64,000 nucleotides of DNA, taken from NCBI GenBank assembly GCA_902778255.1, contig CACYXD010000015.1, positions 40,796 to 104,795 of the forward strand, in the 5' to 3' direction. Shown piece after piece: positions 9,233 through 17,944 of this stretch (position 1 is its first letter; each line of letters starts with the position of its first letter). The DNA is from an uncultured Prevotellaceae bacterium. Lineage in GTDB: Bacteria > Bacteroidota > Bacteroidia > Bacteroidales > Bacteroidaceae. The translations under genes and the position numbers were made by a program. The notes under the pieces were generated by a model, which saw only the letters and a list, made by a program, of their open reading frames with translations, was not told the DNA's origin and ran no database searches.

Positions 9233-11311
9233 ATGAAAAAGATACTCGTTTCATTAGTAGCGCTAATCACATTAGCAAGCCCTTCCCATGCCGATGAGGG
9301 TATGTGGACGCTTTACAACCTGCCCACTGCTGTCTATGAGCAGATGAAGGGCTACGGCTATCAGCTGCCATACGAAAAACTCTACCAGGCCGACGATGCT
9401 ATCATGCATGCCGTGGTCAACTTCTCGGGCTACTGCTCAGGGGTCGTTGTATCGCCCGACGGACTGGTGTTTACCAACCACCACTGTGGGTTTGAGGCTA
9501 TCCGTTCCCATTCTACCGTAGAGCACGACTATATGCTCCATGGCTTCTATGCCAAGACCTTCGAGGATGAACTGCCTAATAAGGATATGTTTGTATCGTT
9601 CATGGTAGAGCAAAAGGATATCACCGATACCCTCATGGCCCATGGCTTCGACATGATGAATAATGAGCAGAAAGAGGAATACCTCGATTCCATCGAGAAA
9701 GTGATGTCGAAAGAGGTGAAGGAGAATGACTCTACCCTGCGCCTTGAAATAAAACCTTTCTACGAGGGCAACCGCTATTTTGCCACTACCTATCGCGACT
9801 TTACGGATCTGCGTCTGGTCTTCGCCATCCCTAAGTCAATGGGTAAGTTTGGTGGCGAGACAGACAACTGGATGTGGCCTCGTCAGACCTGCGACTTCTC
9901 CGTGTTCCGTATCTATGCCGACCCTAAGACCAATGGCCCTGCAGCCTATTCCAAGGACAACGTGCCCTATCATCCAGAGCATTGGGCACGCATCTCGGAT
10001 GAAGGCTATCAAAGCGGTTCGTTCTCCATGACGATGGGCTATCCTGGCTCAACCAATCGTTATCTGTCCAGCTATGGTATTCAGGAGCGCTATGTGCAGA
10101 ATGCCATCCGTGCCCAGGTGCGTGGGGTGAAGCAGGAGGTGATGAAGCGCCACATGGATGCCTCGGAGGCCGTACGTATCAAGTACGACTCGAAGTATGC
10201 CCAGTCGTCCAACTACTGGAAGAATTCCCTTGGTATGAACAAATGTATCGATTCCATCGGACTGATTCAGCAGAAACAGCAGTTTGAGGCACAGCTCCAA
10301 GAGTGGCTCCGCGAGAGCGGCTATCTGGAGGGCAAGATCGACTTTGCCAAGATGAAGCGTTACTACAAGAAACGCATGGAGGTGATGGAGTCCTATATGC
10401 TGTGGTTCGAGACCTTCCGCCGTGCTGATGAGCTCTCTACACGTGCCATGCTGGTACACAATGGTGCCAGTCCCAAGGGTCACGGCAAGCACCAGTATAT
10501 CAAGATGAAGGACAATAGCGATACTTACGATGCCGCTACCGACTGCGAAATCCTTGGCACGTTGTTGCAGAACTACCGTTCGCAGCTCAAGGACCAGTTC
10601 TATCTGCCTGATTTCTTTAAGGTGATCGATGAGAAGTTTGATGGCGATTGTCAGAAATACGCCTCTTATCTCTATAAGAAGTCGAAACTGATGAAGAAGA
10701 AGGCACGCCTGTATCCCAACAAGAAATCATTCATGAAAGACCCTGGTGTCAGCTTCGGACTGGACATCACCGAGGTCATGCAGGCTCTGCGCATTGAAAT
10801 ACTGGCCATCAACGACTCTATTGAGGATCAGGAGCGTTACCTCTGTGCTGCCAAACTGCGTATGGAGGAAGACCAGCCTCACTATAGCGATGCTAACTTC
10901 ACCATGCGTATCTCCTACGGACAGGTGAAAGAATACAATCTTGGCGGACAGCCTTCTGGTTGGCAGACCAAGGCTCCCAGTATGGTGAAGAAGATGAAAA
11001 CAGGCAATTCCATCGAGGATTATAAGGTAGAGCCTGAGATGATCTCTCTGCTCGAGGGCGCAGGCAACATGCCCCTCTGCTTCCTCACCACTAATGATAT
11101 AACAGGCGGCAACTCTGGTTCGCCGATGTTCGATGCCCAGAACCGCCTCATTGGTCTGGCTTTCGATGGCAACTGGGACAGCCTCTCCAGCGATATCTTC
11201 TTCGATAGCCAGCTGGCTCGCTGTATCGGTGTCGATATTCGCTATGTTCTCTTTATGATGGATAAGTGGGGACACGCTGACCGTCTGATAGACGAAATGA
11301 ATAAAAAATAG
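9233..11311 (+). CDS. S46 family dipeptidyl-peptidase, DPP7-like
   Basis: Secreted serine exopeptidase of 692 residues releasing dipeptides from peptide N-termini in the periplasm. Signal peptide to about residue 20 (PSHA/DEGMW). The catalytic triad is visible: His84 in FTNHHCGF, Asp221 in CDFSVFRIY and Ser628 in GGNSGSP. The residue 18 positions after the serine, which sets the P1 pocket in S46 enzymes, is Gly646 (AFDGNWD); Porphyromonas DPP7 has Gly there (hydrophobic P1) while DPP11 has Arg (acidic P1). I therefore call it DPP7-like. It fits a peptide-fermenting, asaccharolytic-capable lifestyle. A retropepsin-like protease follows after 7 bp. Confidence 0.92.
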   Translation: MKKILVSLVALITLASPSHADEGMWTLYNLPTAVYEQMKGYGYQLPYEKLYQADDAIMHAVVNFSGYCSGVVVSPDGLVFTNHHCGFEAIRSHSTVEHDYMLHGFYAKTFEDELPNKDMFVSFMVEQKDITDTLMAHGFDMMNNEQKEEYLDSIEKVMSKEVKENDSTLRLEIKPFYEGNRYFATTYRDFTDLRLVFAIPKSMGKFGGETDNWMWPRQTCDFSVFRIYADPKTNGPAAYSKDNVPYHPEHWARISDEGYQSGSFSMTMGYPGSTNRYLSSYGIQERYVQNAIRAQVRGVKQEVMKRHMDASEAVRIKYDSKYAQSSNYWKNSLGMNKCIDSIGLIQQKQQFEAQLQEWLRESGYLEGKIDFAKMKRYYKKRMEVMESYMLWFETFRRADELSTRAMLVHNGASPKGHGKHQYIKMKDNSDTYDAATDCEILGTLLQNYRSQLKDQFYLPDFFKVIDEKFDGDCQKYASYLYKKSKLMKKKARLYPNKKSFMKDPGVSFGLDITEVMQALRIEILAINDSIEDQERYLCAAKLRMEEDQPHYSDANFTMRISYGQVKEYNLGGQPSGWQTKAPSMVKKMKTGNSIEDYKVEPEMISLLEGAGNMPLCFLTTNDITGGNSGSPMFDAQNRLIGLAFDGNWDSLSSDIFFDSQLARCIGVDIRYVLFMMDKWGHADRLIDEMNKK

Positions 11312-11318
11312 GAGTGTT

Positions 11319-12509
11319 ATGCGACTGATAGCAGGCATATTGTGCTTCTTGGGACTGATGATAAGTTGTACCTCTAAGGCTCAACTTGCCCGCTATCAGC
11401 ATAACTTTACGCTTGATAAGACCGATTTTGTCGATTCCATCACCATAGAGTGGGAGCGAGGACAGGTGTTCCTGCCTGTTGAGATTGGTGGCAAGCCTTA
11501 TCGTTTTCTCTTTGATACGGGGGCGGCACAGGCGGTGGTCTATGCCGACACGCCCATCGATGGCTGTCAGTCGGCTGGCATGATTCGCTCGCAGGATGCT
11601 ACAGGTGCTATGGATACCGTGCAGATGGTGACCCTTCCTCCGCTTACCATGGGACAGTTGACGCTCACAGGTTGTCAGGCCACCATCCAGCATCGCCCTG
11701 TCAAGGGCAGGAATATCGATGGAATCATTGGGTTTAACCTCATCAACAGAGGACTGAGTGCTAAGATTGACGTGCATAACCAGCTCCTCATCCTTACCGA
11801 TAGGAAGGATTTCTTTAATCGTGAGCAGGGTTTTGAGGCTCGCTATCGCCTGAAATTCCACGTGCCTTATCTGGAGGTATCGCCTTTTGGGAAATATAAG
11901 GAGTGGACACTCTTCGATACAGGGAGCCGCCAACTCTATACGATGAGTCACAAGAGTTTTGAGGCTTGTGATGCTAAGGCAGGAGACCTGATGGACTCTC
12001 AGGTAGAGGGTCGCAGTATGGGTCGCCATGCCATTGGGCATTTCGGCGTGGAGGCCCTCCATGAGGTGGTCTTCCTGAATTTCAGTCAGATGCGGGTGTG
12101 CGATTATACCTTCAGCAATCTGCATACGTTGACTACGCAGGGAGAATCATCGCTTGGAGCAGGTATGCTCGACTTTGGTGCCGTCATCTTCAATCCGCGA
12201 AAGAAGCGGGTGCGCTTCCAACCCTATAATCAGCAGATAGAGGTTAGCGTCAACAACCAACAATTGGATATCGCCTTTGTACCTGAGAAGGGGATGCCCA
12301 GCGTGGGACTGGTGTGGGAGCAGAGCGAGCCTTATCGCTTAGGCTTCCGTCAGGGCGATATCATCACCAAGATTGACGATACCCCTATCCGCAGCTTTTC
12401 GCATTTCGTGGCCTATCCCTTTGTCATAGGTCGCGTGTACCTCTTTATTGTAAAAGACCCTCGTGGCTTCTCTCGCGAAATTTGCTGGACGCGACTGAAG
12501 GCTCGCTAA
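11319..12509 (+). CDS. Retropepsin-like aspartic protease with C-terminal PDZ domain
   Basis: Exported protein of 396 residues, probable clan AA aspartic protease. Signal peptide with lipobox-like MISC (Cys17). Two retropepsin lobes can be seen: FLFDTGAAQAVVY (about residue 65) and TLFDTGSRQLYTM (about residue 207), each with a DTG active-site motif, so a single chain could form the two-lobed site. Residues about 320-390 form a PDZ-like domain (PYRLGFRQGDIITKIDDTPIRSF). A GGAG-type ribosome site (aggag) precedes the ATG by 5 bp, unusually clear for this phylum. It ends the run that begins with the LruC protein. The natural substrate is unknown. Confidence 0.82.
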   Translation: MRLIAGILCFLGLMISCTSKAQLARYQHNFTLDKTDFVDSITIEWERGQVFLPVEIGGKPYRFLFDTGAAQAVVYADTPIDGCQSAGMIRSQDATGAMDTVQMVTLPPLTMGQLTLTGCQATIQHRPVKGRNIDGIIGFNLINRGLSAKIDVHNQLLILTDRKDFFNREQGFEARYRLKFHVPYLEVSPFGKYKEWTLFDTGSRQLYTMSHKSFEACDAKAGDLMDSQVEGRSMGRHAIGHFGVEALHEVVFLNFSQMRVCDYTFSNLHTLTTQGESSLGAGMLDFGAVIFNPRKKRVRFQPYNQQIEVSVNNQQLDIAFVPEKGMPSVGLVWEQSEPYRLGFRQGDIITKIDDTPIRSFSHFVAYPFVIGRVYLFIVKDPRGFSREICWTRLKAR

Positions 12510-12558
12510 TAGTATAGAAACGACACTTCGTTTTATGCTGAAACGGCTGAAGTGGTAC

Positions 12559-12586
12559 TTCGCGGGTCACGAGCTAGGGGTTCGCG
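12559..12586. repeat. 28-bp GC-rich intergenic repeat, copy 1
   Basis: This 28-bp stretch begins TTCGCGGGTCACGAGCTAGG and ends GTTCGCG. The same sequence occurs in reverse complement at 39883-39910 with one mismatch (27/28). Here it lies between two convergent genes, inside a longer imperfect inverted repeat (AAGTGG near 12551, CCACTT near 12598), so it may also act as a transcription end. Confidence 0.75.
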
Positions 12587-12602
12587 CCCTTCGAACTGCC
12601 AC

Positions 12603-13385
12603 TTATTTATTCAGGGCAGCAAACAGCTGATCAAGGGCAGCATCGACATCGCCGTTAGCCTCGTTCAGGAGAGTGACGAACTTGCTGCCGATGATAGCGC
12701 CAGCAGCATTATCTTGGGCGGCCTTCAGGGTCTGGGCATTGCTAATGCCGAAGCCGATCATGCGCGGATTGCGCAGGTTCATGGCGTTGATGCGGCGGAA
12801 GTATTCCTGCTTCTGGTCATCAAAATTCTTCTGGGTGCCAGTGATAGCGGCTGAGCTGACCATATAGATGAAGCCATCGGTATGGTCATCGATGAATCGG
12901 ATGCGCTCCTCGCTGGTTTCAGGAGTTATTAGCATGATGACGCGCAAATCATAGCGGTCGGCAACAGGCTTCACGATATTCAGATAGTCGTCGAAGGGCA
13001 GGTCGGGAATGATCATGCCGCTAACGCCGGCCTCTACGCACGACTGACAAAAGGCCTCGATGCCGTAATGGAGGATGGGATTCAGGTAGCCCATCAGTAC
13101 GAGGGGAATCTCTACCTGGTCTTTGATGGCTTTCAACTGCTTAAAAAGCAGTTTCACGCTCATACCGTTTTTCAGAGCCTGTGTGGCAGCACTCTGGATG
13201 ACGGGACCGTCGGCCAGCGGGTCGCTGAAGGGAATACCAACCTCAATCATGGCGATGCCTCTTTTTTGCATCGTCAGAATGACATCAGCCGTGCTCTCGA
13301 GGGTAGGGCAGCCTGCACAGAAATAGAGAGACAGCAACTTTCTGTCGCCGCGATTATTGAAAAGCTGATTGATTTTATTTTCCAT
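12603..13385 (-). CDS. trpA: Tryptophan synthase alpha subunit
   Basis: Cleaves indole-3-glycerol phosphate to indole and glyceraldehyde 3-phosphate; forms the alpha2beta2 complex with TrpB. 260 residues, the usual length. Catalytic Glu48 ([16 protein letters not shown]) and Asp59 are in place, as are the LMGYLNPI and GFGISN phosphate-binding segments. The start at 13385 (MENKINQLF) overlaps the end of trpF by 11 bp (ATGGAAAATAA), which argues against the longer frame. It is the last gene of the trp operon and converges on the retropepsin-like gene. Confidence 0.97.
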   Translation of the reverse strand: MENKINQLFNNRGDRKLLSLYFCAGCPTLESTADVILTMQKRGIAMIEVGIPFSDPLADGPVIQSAATQALKNGMSVKLLFKQLKAIKDQVEIPLVLMGYLNPILHYGIEAFCQSCVEAGVSGMIIPDLPFDDYLNIVKPVADRYDLRVIMLITPETSEERIRFIDDHTDGFIYMVSSAAITGTQKNFDDQKQEYFRRINAMNLRNPRMIGFGISNAQTLKAAQDNAAGAIIGSKFVTLLNEANGDVDAALDQLFAALNK

Positions 13386-14037
13386 TGTTAATTGCATTTA
13401 AAAATGTTCTGAGTTTGTTGATGTCTTTAAGCCCTGGGGCGAGTTCGAAGCGGGAGTTGAGGTCGATGCCGATACACTTCTCGTGGCGGAAGGCTTTTAC
13501 ACGCTGGGCATCATCGGGCCCGATGCCGCCACTCAGCAGGAATGGTGTGTTGCCATCATAGGCTGAGAGCACGCTCCAGTCGAACTGCTGACCACTACCA
13601 CCTACGGATGGGCACTTAGTGTCGAAAAGGAAGAAATCCACAAGCCCCTCGTAGCTTTTGTATGTCGCAATGTCATCCCGTCCGCTCACGCTGATGGCCT
13701 TGATGAGGCGGGGTGCAGCACAGGCGGCGCGGAGAACACGGATGTAGTCGGGCGTTTCATGGCCGTGTAGCTGAATGAAGTCAAGGGTATATTCATCTGC
13801 GATTCTTCTGACCGTCTCAATGTCCTCATCGACAAAGACGCCGACCCGCTTGCATTGCGTAGGCAGATAGGCGGGACGCTCGGCCACATATCGGCTCGAC
13901 TTTGGCCAGAAGATGAGGCCCATCAAAAAGAGTGAAGAGTGAAGAGTGAAGAGTGAAGAATTTGTTATCGCACTCTCAACTTCGCGGATGTTACCGGCCT
14001 CACGCATACCACATACCTTAATCATCATGGGGCTCAT
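13375..14037 (-). CDS. trpF: Phosphoribosylanthranilate isomerase with heptamer-repeat insertion
   Basis: Converts phosphoribosylanthranilate to its carboxyphenylamino-deoxyribulose phosphate, the third step of Trp synthesis. Key residues: Cys9 in KVCGMRE and Asp139 in FFLFDTK, with the [10 protein letters not shown] and GIDLNSRFE phosphate sites. Between helix 1 and strand 2 (residues about 26-37, [12 protein letters not shown]) there is an insertion encoded by a 7-bp tandem repeat; homologues go directly from NIREV to the MGFIFYPKSPRYV segment with only a few residues. The frame stays open and the rest is normal, so the enzyme is probably still active. It lies 4 bp after trpC; start alternatives are the ATGs at 14028 and 14025. 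Confidence 0.94.
   Translation of the reverse strand: MSPMMIKVCGMREAGNIREVESAITNSSLFTLHSSLFLMGLIFWPKSSRYVAERPAYLPTQCKRVGVFVDEDIETVRRIADEYTLDFIQLHGHETPDYIRVLRAACAAPRLIKAISVSGRDDIATYKSYEGLVDFFLFDTKCPSVGGSGQQFDWSVLSAYDGNTPFLLSGGIGPDDAQRVKAFRHEKCIGIDLNSRFELAPGLKDINKLRTFLNAINNGK
13930..13960. repeat. 7-bp tandem repeat inside trpF
   Basis: Four and a half copies of GAGTGAA on the plus strand. Read in the trpF frame it encodes [11 protein letters not shown], a 7-residue period (21 bp). Related heptamers occur elsewhere in this window both inside genes and at gene junctions. Confidence 0.85.
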
Positions 14038-14041
14038 AGAA

Positions 14042-14812
14042 CTAATGGGTTAATTGGGTAATGAAGTCGTGAAGAGCCTGACCAGGGTCGGCAGTTTTCA
14101 TAAAGTTCTCGCCAATGAGGAACCCGCGGAAGCCAGCCTGACGGAGGGCCTTGACGGTATCGGGATTGCTGATGCCGCTCTCGCTGACAAGGACGGGCCT
14201 GTTTGTTGCGACTGAGTCGCAACATGCTGAACAGAGACGCTCGGCCAGGCGGAAGCTATTTTCAACATCGGTGTGGAAGGAGCCGAGGTTGCGGTTGTTG
14301 ATGCCACAGAGGTCTGGGCCGAGGGCAGCGTATTCCAGTTCCTCTTCAGAGTGCATTTCCAGTAGTACCTCAAGACCGAGGGCGTGGGCTTTCTTCAGTA
14401 GTGCAGAACATTGCTGCACACTAAGACAGGCAGCGATGAGTAATACGGCTGAGGCTCCACAGAGGGCAGCGGCATAGAGCTGGGCTTCGTCAATGACGAA
14501 GTTTTTGTACAACACGGGCAGGGTGACACCGCTTTTGCGGGCTATGCGGATGAAGTCGTCAGAGCCGCCGAAGTAGTGCTCATCAGTCAGGATGCTCAAG
14601 GCAGCAGCACCATTTTGCTGGTAAGAGAGCGGGATGATGTCGGCACGTCCCTCTTCCTTGATCCAGCCCTTCGAAGGCGAACGGCGCTTGAACTCAGCGA
14701 TAATGCCTGTCTCGCTCTGGAGCAGAGCCTCGCGCAGCGAGGGCTTGGGGGCACAGAGTGCCTCCAGCTCCTGGTGCTTGTGGGCAATGATTTCCTGAAG
14801 GATATCTTTCAT
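14042..14812 (-). CDS. trpC: Indole-3-glycerol phosphate synthase
   Basis: Closes the indole ring by decarboxylating carboxyphenylamino-deoxyribulose phosphate. 256 residues; the conserved IAEFKRRSPSKGWI segment carries the catalytic lysine, and SILTDEHYFGGS, VLYKNFVIDE, GINNRNL and SESGIS follow in family order. It stands alone rather than fused to trpF. A 48-bp spacer containing purine-rich and octamer-like repeat sequence separates it from trpD upstream. Confidence 0.97.
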   Translation of the reverse strand: MKDILQEIIAHKHQELEALCAPKPSLREALLQSETGIIAEFKRRSPSKGWIKEEGRADIIPLSYQQNGAAALSILTDEHYFGGSDDFIRIARKSGVTLPVLYKNFVIDEAQLYAAALCGASAVLLIAACLSVQQCSALLKKAHALGLEVLLEMHSEEELEYAALGPDLCGINNRNLGSFHTDVENSFRLAERLCSACCDSVATNRPVLVSESGISNPDTVKALRQAGFRGFLIGENFMKTADPGQALHDFITQLTH

Positions 14813-14842
14813 TTTTCTTCTTCTTTTCTTTTTTCTTTTTCG

Positions 14843-14868
14843 AAATTTCGATGTTTCGAGTTAACTAT
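14843..14868. repeat. Octamer repeat TTCGANNT, trpD-trpC junction
   Basis: Three consecutive 8-bp units of the pattern TTCGAnnT (ttcgaaat, ttcgatgt, ttcgagtt) at the 3' end of trpD and in the spacer to trpC. The trpD stop codon (position 14861-14863) lies within the array. Similar octamer arrays occur at 20922-20963 and 53938-53988. Confidence 0.65.
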
Positions 14869-15871
14869 TTAGCTCAACGAACTTCTTAAACGTCCTGAGG
14901 GCACTGCCACTGTCGATACTCTCGCGGGCGATGGCAATACATTCCTCTATACTCTTCTGTCCTCGCTCCAGCACCTGGATACCGAAGGCAGCGTTGGCCA
15001 GTACAATATTCTTTTGGGCGGGCAGGGCACGGTTCTCAAGCACGCTGTCGAAGATCTGTGCTGCCTCTTCCTCAGTGGCACCACCCACGAGTTCCTCGGG
15101 TTTGGCAATATCGAAACCAAGATCCTTTGGTGAGAAGATACGCTCATAGTCCTTGGTGGTCACCTTGAAGTCGCCTGTCAGCGAGATCTCGTCGTAGCCG
15201 TCGATGCTGTTCACGATACCATAGTCGATACCCAACTTCTGATACACCTGGTTGTAGAGGCGCATCTGGTCAAGGTTGGCAACGCCCAGCAGCTGACATT
15301 TAGGCTGTGAGGGGTTGACGATGGGGCCCAGAAGGTTAAAGATGGTGGGGAACTGCAGGGCTTTGCGGATTGGTCCAACGAACTTCATGGCCTTGGCGAA
15401 GAGCTGGGCATGAAGATAGACGATGCCTGCTTCATTGAGCGAACGGTTCAGAAGGTTGATGTCGTCGGTGAACTTAATGCCGTGATGCTGGATCACATTT
15501 GAGGCACCTGAAACGGAAGTAGCAGCGTAGTTGCCATGCTTGGCCACCTTATAGCCAGCACCCGCAATGACGAAGCAGGCTGTGGTAGAGATATTGAAAG
15601 TGTTTTTGCGGTCACCGCCAGTGCCAACTACATCGATATAGCGGTCACAGTCGAGGATGGCTGGCACACCAGTCTCCAATATACCGTCACGGAAGCCAAG
15701 GAGTTCGTCAACGGTGACACCACGCATCTGCAGGCAGGTGAGCAGTGCAGTAATCTGCTCGTTGGGATATTCACTCTGTGTGATACCAATCAGAATGGTC
15801 TTCATCTCCTCGCGGGAGAGCTCTTCGTGGTTAAGGAGGCGGAAGAGATAGCCTTTCATTGTCTGTTCCAT
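14861..15871 (-). CDS. trpD: Anthranilate phosphoribosyltransferase
   Basis: Transfers phosphoribose from PRPP to anthranilate. 336 residues; the PRPP-binding signature GTGGDRKNTFNIST, the KHGNYAATSVSGASNV loop and the NLLGPIVNPSQPK segment are all present. The start at 15871 (MEQTMKGYLF) is used; ATG at 15859 is an alternative that matches the usual MKGYLFRLL beginning. The last residues (VELNS) and stop lie in an octamer repeat. It is separated from trpG by a nonamer repeat spacer of 39 bp. Confidence 0.96.
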   Translation of the reverse strand: MEQTMKGYLFRLLNHEELSREEMKTILIGITQSEYPNEQITALLTCLQMRGVTVDELLGFRDGILETGVPAILDCDRYIDVVGTGGDRKNTFNISTTACFVIAGAGYKVAKHGNYAATSVSGASNVIQHHGIKFTDDINLLNRSLNEAGIVYLHAQLFAKAMKFVGPIRKALQFPTIFNLLGPIVNPSQPKCQLLGVANLDQMRLYNQVYQKLGIDYGIVNSIDGYDEISLTGDFKVTTKDYERIFSPKDLGFDIAKPEELVGGATEEEAAQIFDSVLENRALPAQKNIVLANAAFGIQVLERGQKSIEECIAIARESIDSGSALRTFKKFVELNS

Positions 15872-15881
15872 ATTTATGAGA

Positions 15882-15914
15882 AGTTAAAGGAGTTATAGAA
15901 GTTAAAGAAGTTAG
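15882..15914. repeat. Nonamer repeat at trpG-trpD junction
   Basis: Four 9-bp units of the form GAAGTTAAA (gaagttaaa, ggagttata, gaagttaaa, gaagttaga) fill most of the spacer. On the minus strand the first unit contains the trpG stop codon (TAACTTCT). A second, different nonamer (TTTAATCCG) is in the trpE-trpG spacer. Confidence 0.7.
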
Positions 15915-16474
15915 AGGAAGAGCCAGTTTTGGAGCATTTTCTTTCCGTCAGGCGTGAGCACGCTCTCAGGGTGGAACTGGATACCTCGGATGTTGAGCTC
16001 GCGATGGCGAAGTGCCATGATTTGTCCCTCGTCAGAAACGGCTGTTACTTCCAAGCAAGCGGGTAAACCTTCGCGAGACACCACCCATGAGTGGTAGCGG
16101 CCAATGGTAATGTCGCGGTCGATACCGCTGAAGATGGGATCGTCAGCGATGATATGGCAGGGGGTGGCCACGCCGTGGAAGACATCTGACAGATTCTCCA
16201 ATTTCCCGCCAAAGGCCTCGCCAATGGCCTGATGACCAAGGCAGACGCCGAGAATGGGCTTACGGCCGGCGTATGTACGGATGACATCGAGCAACAGTCC
16301 AGCCTCAGAGGGGATGCCAGGTCCTGGTGAGAGGATAATCTTACTGTAGGGCTCTAAATCGGAGAGTTCGAACTGGTCGTTGCGCACGACATCGACTTCG
16401 GCACCGAGCTCCTTCACCAAATGACTCAAGTTGTATGTAAACGAGTCGTAATTATCTATGATAACTATTTTCAT
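15911..16474 (-). CDS. trpG: Anthranilate synthase component II (glutamine amidotransferase)
   Basis: Class I glutamine amidotransferase that feeds ammonia to TrpE. 187 residues. Catalytic Cys78 (LGVCLGHQAIGEAFGG), His168 and Glu170 (GIQFHPES) are in place, with SPGPGIP near residue 49. In many bacteria the same subunit also serves aminodeoxychorismate synthase; its place between trpE and trpD points to Trp synthesis. The 30-bp spacer to trpE holds TTTAATCCG-type nonamers. Confidence 0.96.
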   Translation of the reverse strand: MKIVIIDNYDSFTYNLSHLVKELGAEVDVVRNDQFELSDLEPYSKIILSPGPGIPSEAGLLLDVIRTYAGRKPILGVCLGHQAIGEAFGGKLENLSDVFHGVATPCHIIADDPIFSGIDRDITIGRYHSWVVSREGLPACLEVTAVSDEGQIMALRHRELNIRGIQFHPESVLTPDGKKMLQNWLFL

Positions 16475-16475
16475 A

Positions 16476-16503
16476 TCCTTATAATCCGTTTAATCCGTGT
16501 TCG
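16476..16503. repeat. Nonamer repeat TTTAATCCG at trpE-trpG junction
   Basis: Two to three imperfect 9-bp units (ttataatccg, tttaatccg, tgttcg) span the short spacer between the end of trpE and the start of trpG. Confidence 0.5.
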
Positions 16504-16504
16504 T

Positions 16505-17944
16505 TTAAAGTGCTTCTGCCTTTTCGATGGCTTTGCGCAGGGCGCCGAGTTTGTTGTTCACTTCCTGAAGTTCGTATTCCACATCACTCTTGGCCACGAT
16601 GCCACCGCCAGCCTGGAACCACAGTTCACCATTACGGCTTACAAAGGTGCGGATGGTGATGGCTTGGTTCAGCGAGCCGTCCAGTCCGATGATGCCAATG
16701 CAACCACCGTAGGCACCACGGTTGTGCGGCTCGTATTCCGAGATCAGCTGCATGGCGCGTACCTTAGGAGCTCCCGAGAGCGTACCTGCAGGGAAGGTGT
16801 CAATAAAGGCCTTGATAGGATCAGCGCCATTGTCGAGTTCACCGTTGACGCGAGAAACGAGATGGATGACGTGCGAATAGTACTGAATGTCTTTGTAGTA
16901 GTCCACCTTCACGTTGTGGCAGTTGCGGCTTAGGTCGTTACGGGCCAGATCGACGAGCATTACGTGCTCGGCATTCTCCTTGGGGTCGTTGCGCAGGTAT
17001 TCTGCTCCTTTCTTGTCGGCCTCAGCATCGCCAGTACGCTTCGTGGTGCCGGCAATCGGGTCGATGTAAGCGCGGAACGCGGGTGTTGGGTGTTGGGTGT
17101 TGGATGTTTGCTCTATGCGACAATGCGTCTCAGGGCTTGAACCAAAGATGCGGAAACCGCCGAAGTCAAAGTAGAAGAGGTAGGGGCTGGGGTTGATGCT
17201 GCGCAAGGCGCGGTAGAGTTTGAAGTCATCGCCCTCGTAGCGCTGGATAAAACGGCGGGAGAGCACGATCTGGAACACATCGCCACGCAGACAGTGCTGA
17301 ATGCCTCGGCGGATATTTTCACGGTGCTCGTCGTCAGTCAGTGTTGAGCGCACATCGCCAACGGGATGGAAGTCGTAGGCCTGCACATTGGCTTTGTTCA
17401 TGGCCTTCAACACGGCATCGATATTTTTGTTTTCGTTATGGTTATCGTTTTCGTTCAGACTCACCACTTTCAACAGATTGTTGTGATGGTCGAACACAAT
17501 CACCACCTTATATAATATATATAGCACGTCTGGTGCATCGTTCTTTGCCAGTGTCTCGTCCTTAACATTGATATTCTCAAAATAGCGCACGGCATTGAAC
17601 GAGGTGTAACCGAAGAGTCCGCACACGGCTGCATCGTCACCCTCTACTTGGATGCAATCAATAAGTGCATGGATGGCTTCGGCAGAACCGAAGTCCGCGC
17701 TTAAGGGCTTACGCTCGGTGGTGCCATCGGGGAAACCGATGGTCACAATCCCGTGGCTGATGGCCACGCTGGCAATGGGGTTGATGCCGATAAAACTACG
17801 TGAGTTGTTCGCGTCGTGATAGTCCGAACTCTCCATTAGCGCACTCTGCGGATAGAGGTCGCGCAGTCGCATATACACGCCTACTGGCGTGTACATATCG
17901 GCCAGTATTGTTTTGCTATTTGTCTGGAATTTAAAAGTTGCCAT
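16505..17944 (-). CDS. trpE: Anthranilate synthase component I with heptamer-repeat insertion
   Basis: Makes anthranilate from chorismate with ammonia from TrpG; normally feedback-inhibited by Trp. 479 residues. The chorismate-binding domain is intact: FQIVLSRRF, PSPYLFYFDFGGF, FGSSPE, DPIAGTTKRTG, KENAEHVMLVDLARNDL, GTLSGAPKVRAM and GGGIVAKSDVEYELQE. Between SPETHCRIEQ and RAYIDPIAGT residues about 279-288 (TSNTQHPTPA) are encoded by a 7-bp tandem repeat; this loop is close to the active-site motif and is normally shorter. The start overlaps the trpB stop by 14 bp, so coupling is likely. Confidence 0.96.
   Translation of the reverse strand: MATFKFQTNSKTILADMYTPVGVYMRLRDLYPQSALMESSDYHDANNSRSFIGINPIASVAISHGIVTIGFPDGTTERKPLSADFGSAEAIHALIDCIQVEGDDAAVCGLFGYTSFNAVRYFENINVKDETLAKNDAPDVLYILYKVVIVFDHHNNLLKVVSLNENDNHNENKNIDAVLKAMNKANVQAYDFHPVGDVRSTLTDDEHRENIRRGIQHCLRGDVFQIVLSRRFIQRYEGDDFKLYRALRSINPSPYLFYFDFGGFRIFGSSPETHCRIEQTSNTQHPTPAFRAYIDPIAGTTKRTGDAEADKKGAEYLRNDPKENAEHVMLVDLARNDLSRNCHNVKVDYYKDIQYYSHVIHLVSRVNGELDNGADPIKAFIDTFPAGTLSGAPKVRAMQLISEYEPHNRGAYGGCIGIIGLDGSLNQAITIRTFVSRNGELWFQAGGGIVAKSDVEYELQEVNNKLGALRKAIEKAEAL
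17081..17108. repeat. 7-bp tandem repeat inside trpE
   Basis: Four units of GGTGTTG (last one degenerate, GGATGTT). In the trpE frame they encode NTQHPTP, the same heptapeptide as the longer tract in dsbD at 34503-34559. Confidence 0.82.

Noticed and set aside
12510-12602. Possible small gene between the retropepsin-like gene and trpA
   Set aside because: The gap is only 93 bp between convergent genes and is filled by the 28-bp repeat and its flanking inverted repeat.
13375-14037. trpF as a pseudogene because of the repeat insertion
   Set aside because: The frame is intact and Cys9, Asp139 and phosphate-binding motifs are present; the insertion lies in a loop region.
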